A stretch of DNA of 6,680 nucleotides, taken from NCBI GenBank assembly GCA_016764535.1, contig JAESRR010000152.1, positions 25,467 through 32,146 of the forward strand, given 5' to 3'. Position numbers and translations under genes: made by a program. The notes under the pieces are model-generated. The model made no database searches, was not told the DNA's origin, and saw nothing but the letters and a program-made list of their open reading frames with translations. Source of the DNA: Cohaesibacteraceae bacterium. Lineage in GTDB: Bacteria > Pseudomonadota > Alphaproteobacteria > Rhizobiales > Cohaesibacteraceae. Below are positions 6,133 through 6,680 of the stretch, in pieces; within the stretch, counting starts at the first letter, position 1, and each line of letters starts with the position of its first letter.

Positions 6133-6680
6133 GTGAAACCGATTAACTTGTCTTCAGATCAGAACCTGGAGAAACCGACACATATACTCGTTCGCATCCT
6201 CCGGGGTGGACTACAAACCGGATTAACCATTGGTATTCTTGCCGGTGCCTGGTTCGGATTTCAGGCAATTGTCGGTTCAAAAAGCGAACACACACCACGT
6301 CCGAAACGCGAGGCTGTATTTGCAGCAAGCGTTGTCCCGGCCAATCTCGTAAATGTGCAACCTGTTGCAACACTTTATGGAACCGTGAGTGCCGGACGTC
6401 GTGTAGAATTGCGATCTCTGGTTCAGGGTGAAGTTGTGTGGGTTAATCCCGGGTTGGCAGAGGGTGCGCAGCTTTCAGCAAATGTCCCTGTATTAAAAAT
6501 TGACAGGTTTGAATATGAAGGCGCTGTGACCGAAGCGCGGGCCGGACTTGCCGAGGCACTAGACTTGCCCGAAATACCGGAACGGATCGAAGTTTACGAC
6601 AACAGCCATATCCAAGGCACAAATTCCGTCGGAGCATTTATAGTGGCCGGAGCCGAGGGTTTTTTAAGGCGTGAATACCG
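6133..6680 (+). CDS. RND efflux periplasmic adaptor N-terminus fused in frame to a UvrC segment (3' end beyond window)
   Basis: The frame starts at GTG 6133 with AGGGGG six bases upstream (6121-6126). No other start codon lies between the upstream in-frame stop (6085) and this GTG. It stays open to the window edge (182 full codons). Residues 1-26 are polar and basic, and about 27-47 form a membrane anchor ([19 protein letters not shown]). Residues 78-142 match the HlyD/MFP adaptor family: [20 protein letters not shown] and NPGLAEGAQ of the barrel-sandwich domain, then [20 protein letters not shown], where the alpha-hairpin begins. Adaptors of this kind bridge an inner-membrane RND pump to an outer-membrane channel. 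From about residue 143 the sequence is no longer adaptor but UvrC, so the hairpin, beta-barrel and membrane-proximal domains are missing. As written the product could not be a working adaptor. The left part is a confident family call; substrate unknown. Confidence 0.8.
   Translation, partial: MKPINLSSDQNLEKPTHILVRILRGGLQTGLTIGILAGAWFGFQAIVGSKSEHTPRPKREAVFAASVVPANLVNVQPVATLYGTVSAGRRVELRSLVQGEVVWVNPGLAEGAQLSANVPVLKIDRFEYEGAVTEARAGLAEALDLPEIPERIEVYDNSHIQGTNSVGAFIVAGAEGFLRREY
6541..6680 (+). pseudogene. uvrC: UvrC catalytic-domain fragment joined to the adaptor gene
   Basis: UvrC makes both incisions around DNA lesions in nucleotide excision repair. From about codon 138 of the open frame, [20 protein letters not shown] followed by [19 protein letters not shown] and LRREYR matches the start of the UvrC C-terminal RNase H-like nuclease domain. 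That includes the YDNSH motif, whose Asp (residue 156 here) corresponds to the first catalytic aspartate of the domain (D399 in E. coli). In alphaproteobacterial UvrC this segment is normally preceded by the UvrB-binding region and the GIY-YIG nuclease domain, both absent here. The left border lies within 6541-6560, where adaptor and UvrC both read GLAEA. The right side is cut by the window edge. It is either a chimeric join in the assembly or a truncated gene, labelled pseudogene because it lacks its own start and N-terminal half. Confidence 0.8.

Noticed and set aside
6128..6136. ATG at 6128 as the adaptor start
   Set aside because: It reads ATG ACG TGA and stops at once in another frame; GTG at 6133 is in the coding frame with AGGGGG at the right distance.
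6143..6637. Minus-strand frames opposite the adaptor/UvrC gene (6143-6373, 6443-6637)
   Set aside because: Their products have no recognisable motifs, while the plus strand shows clear adaptor and UvrC signatures over the same bases.

Overview
The window is a stretch of chromosome from an alphaproteobacterium. The clearest marker is gcrA, a cell-cycle regulator confined to Alphaproteobacteria. The PhoU-PhoB pair, the argD-argF pair, the Hsp33 homologue and the alphaproteobacterial-style UvrC motif at the right edge all agree. Base composition looks roughly balanced and even along the window, and there are no IS ends, tRNAs, rRNAs or CRISPR repeats. I cannot place it below class level.

Left part (1-1586): the C-terminal three quarters of phoU is followed, 66 bases on, by phoB. 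These are the end of a phosphate-signalling (pst/pho) operon whose earlier genes would lie outside the window. phoB converges on gcrA, and the 288-base gap between them holds a weak hairpin after phoB and a very strong intrinsic terminator oriented for gcrA. I see no gene in that gap.

Middle (1587-4794): gcrA is on the minus strand. The 479 bases between it and argD contain no convincing protein gene but are rich in signals. They include four GANTC (CcrM-type methylation) sites, a near-match to a CtrA box, several hairpins and a plus-strand intrinsic terminator that ends about 110 bases before argD. Together these look like a regulated divergent region with a possible small or leader RNA. argD and argF follow as a tightly coupled pair (ATGA overlap) for arginine biosynthesis, closed by a strong terminator.

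Right part (4795-6680): hslO (redox chaperone Hsp33) has its own ribosome binding site and sits after that terminator. A 260-base gap then carries a good -24/-12 (sigma-54 type) promoter match. It precedes a GTG-started gene for the N-terminus of an RND efflux periplasmic adaptor (HlyD/MFP family).

The main anomaly is in that last gene. At about residue 138-142 it switches, in frame, from the adaptor to the catalytic C-terminal region of the DNA-repair nuclease UvrC, and it runs off the window still open. The switch falls where both families have a GLAEA-like segment, so a join through short homology is likely. That join could be an assembly chimera or a real recombination; the sequence alone cannot decide, and I think an artefact is the more likely.
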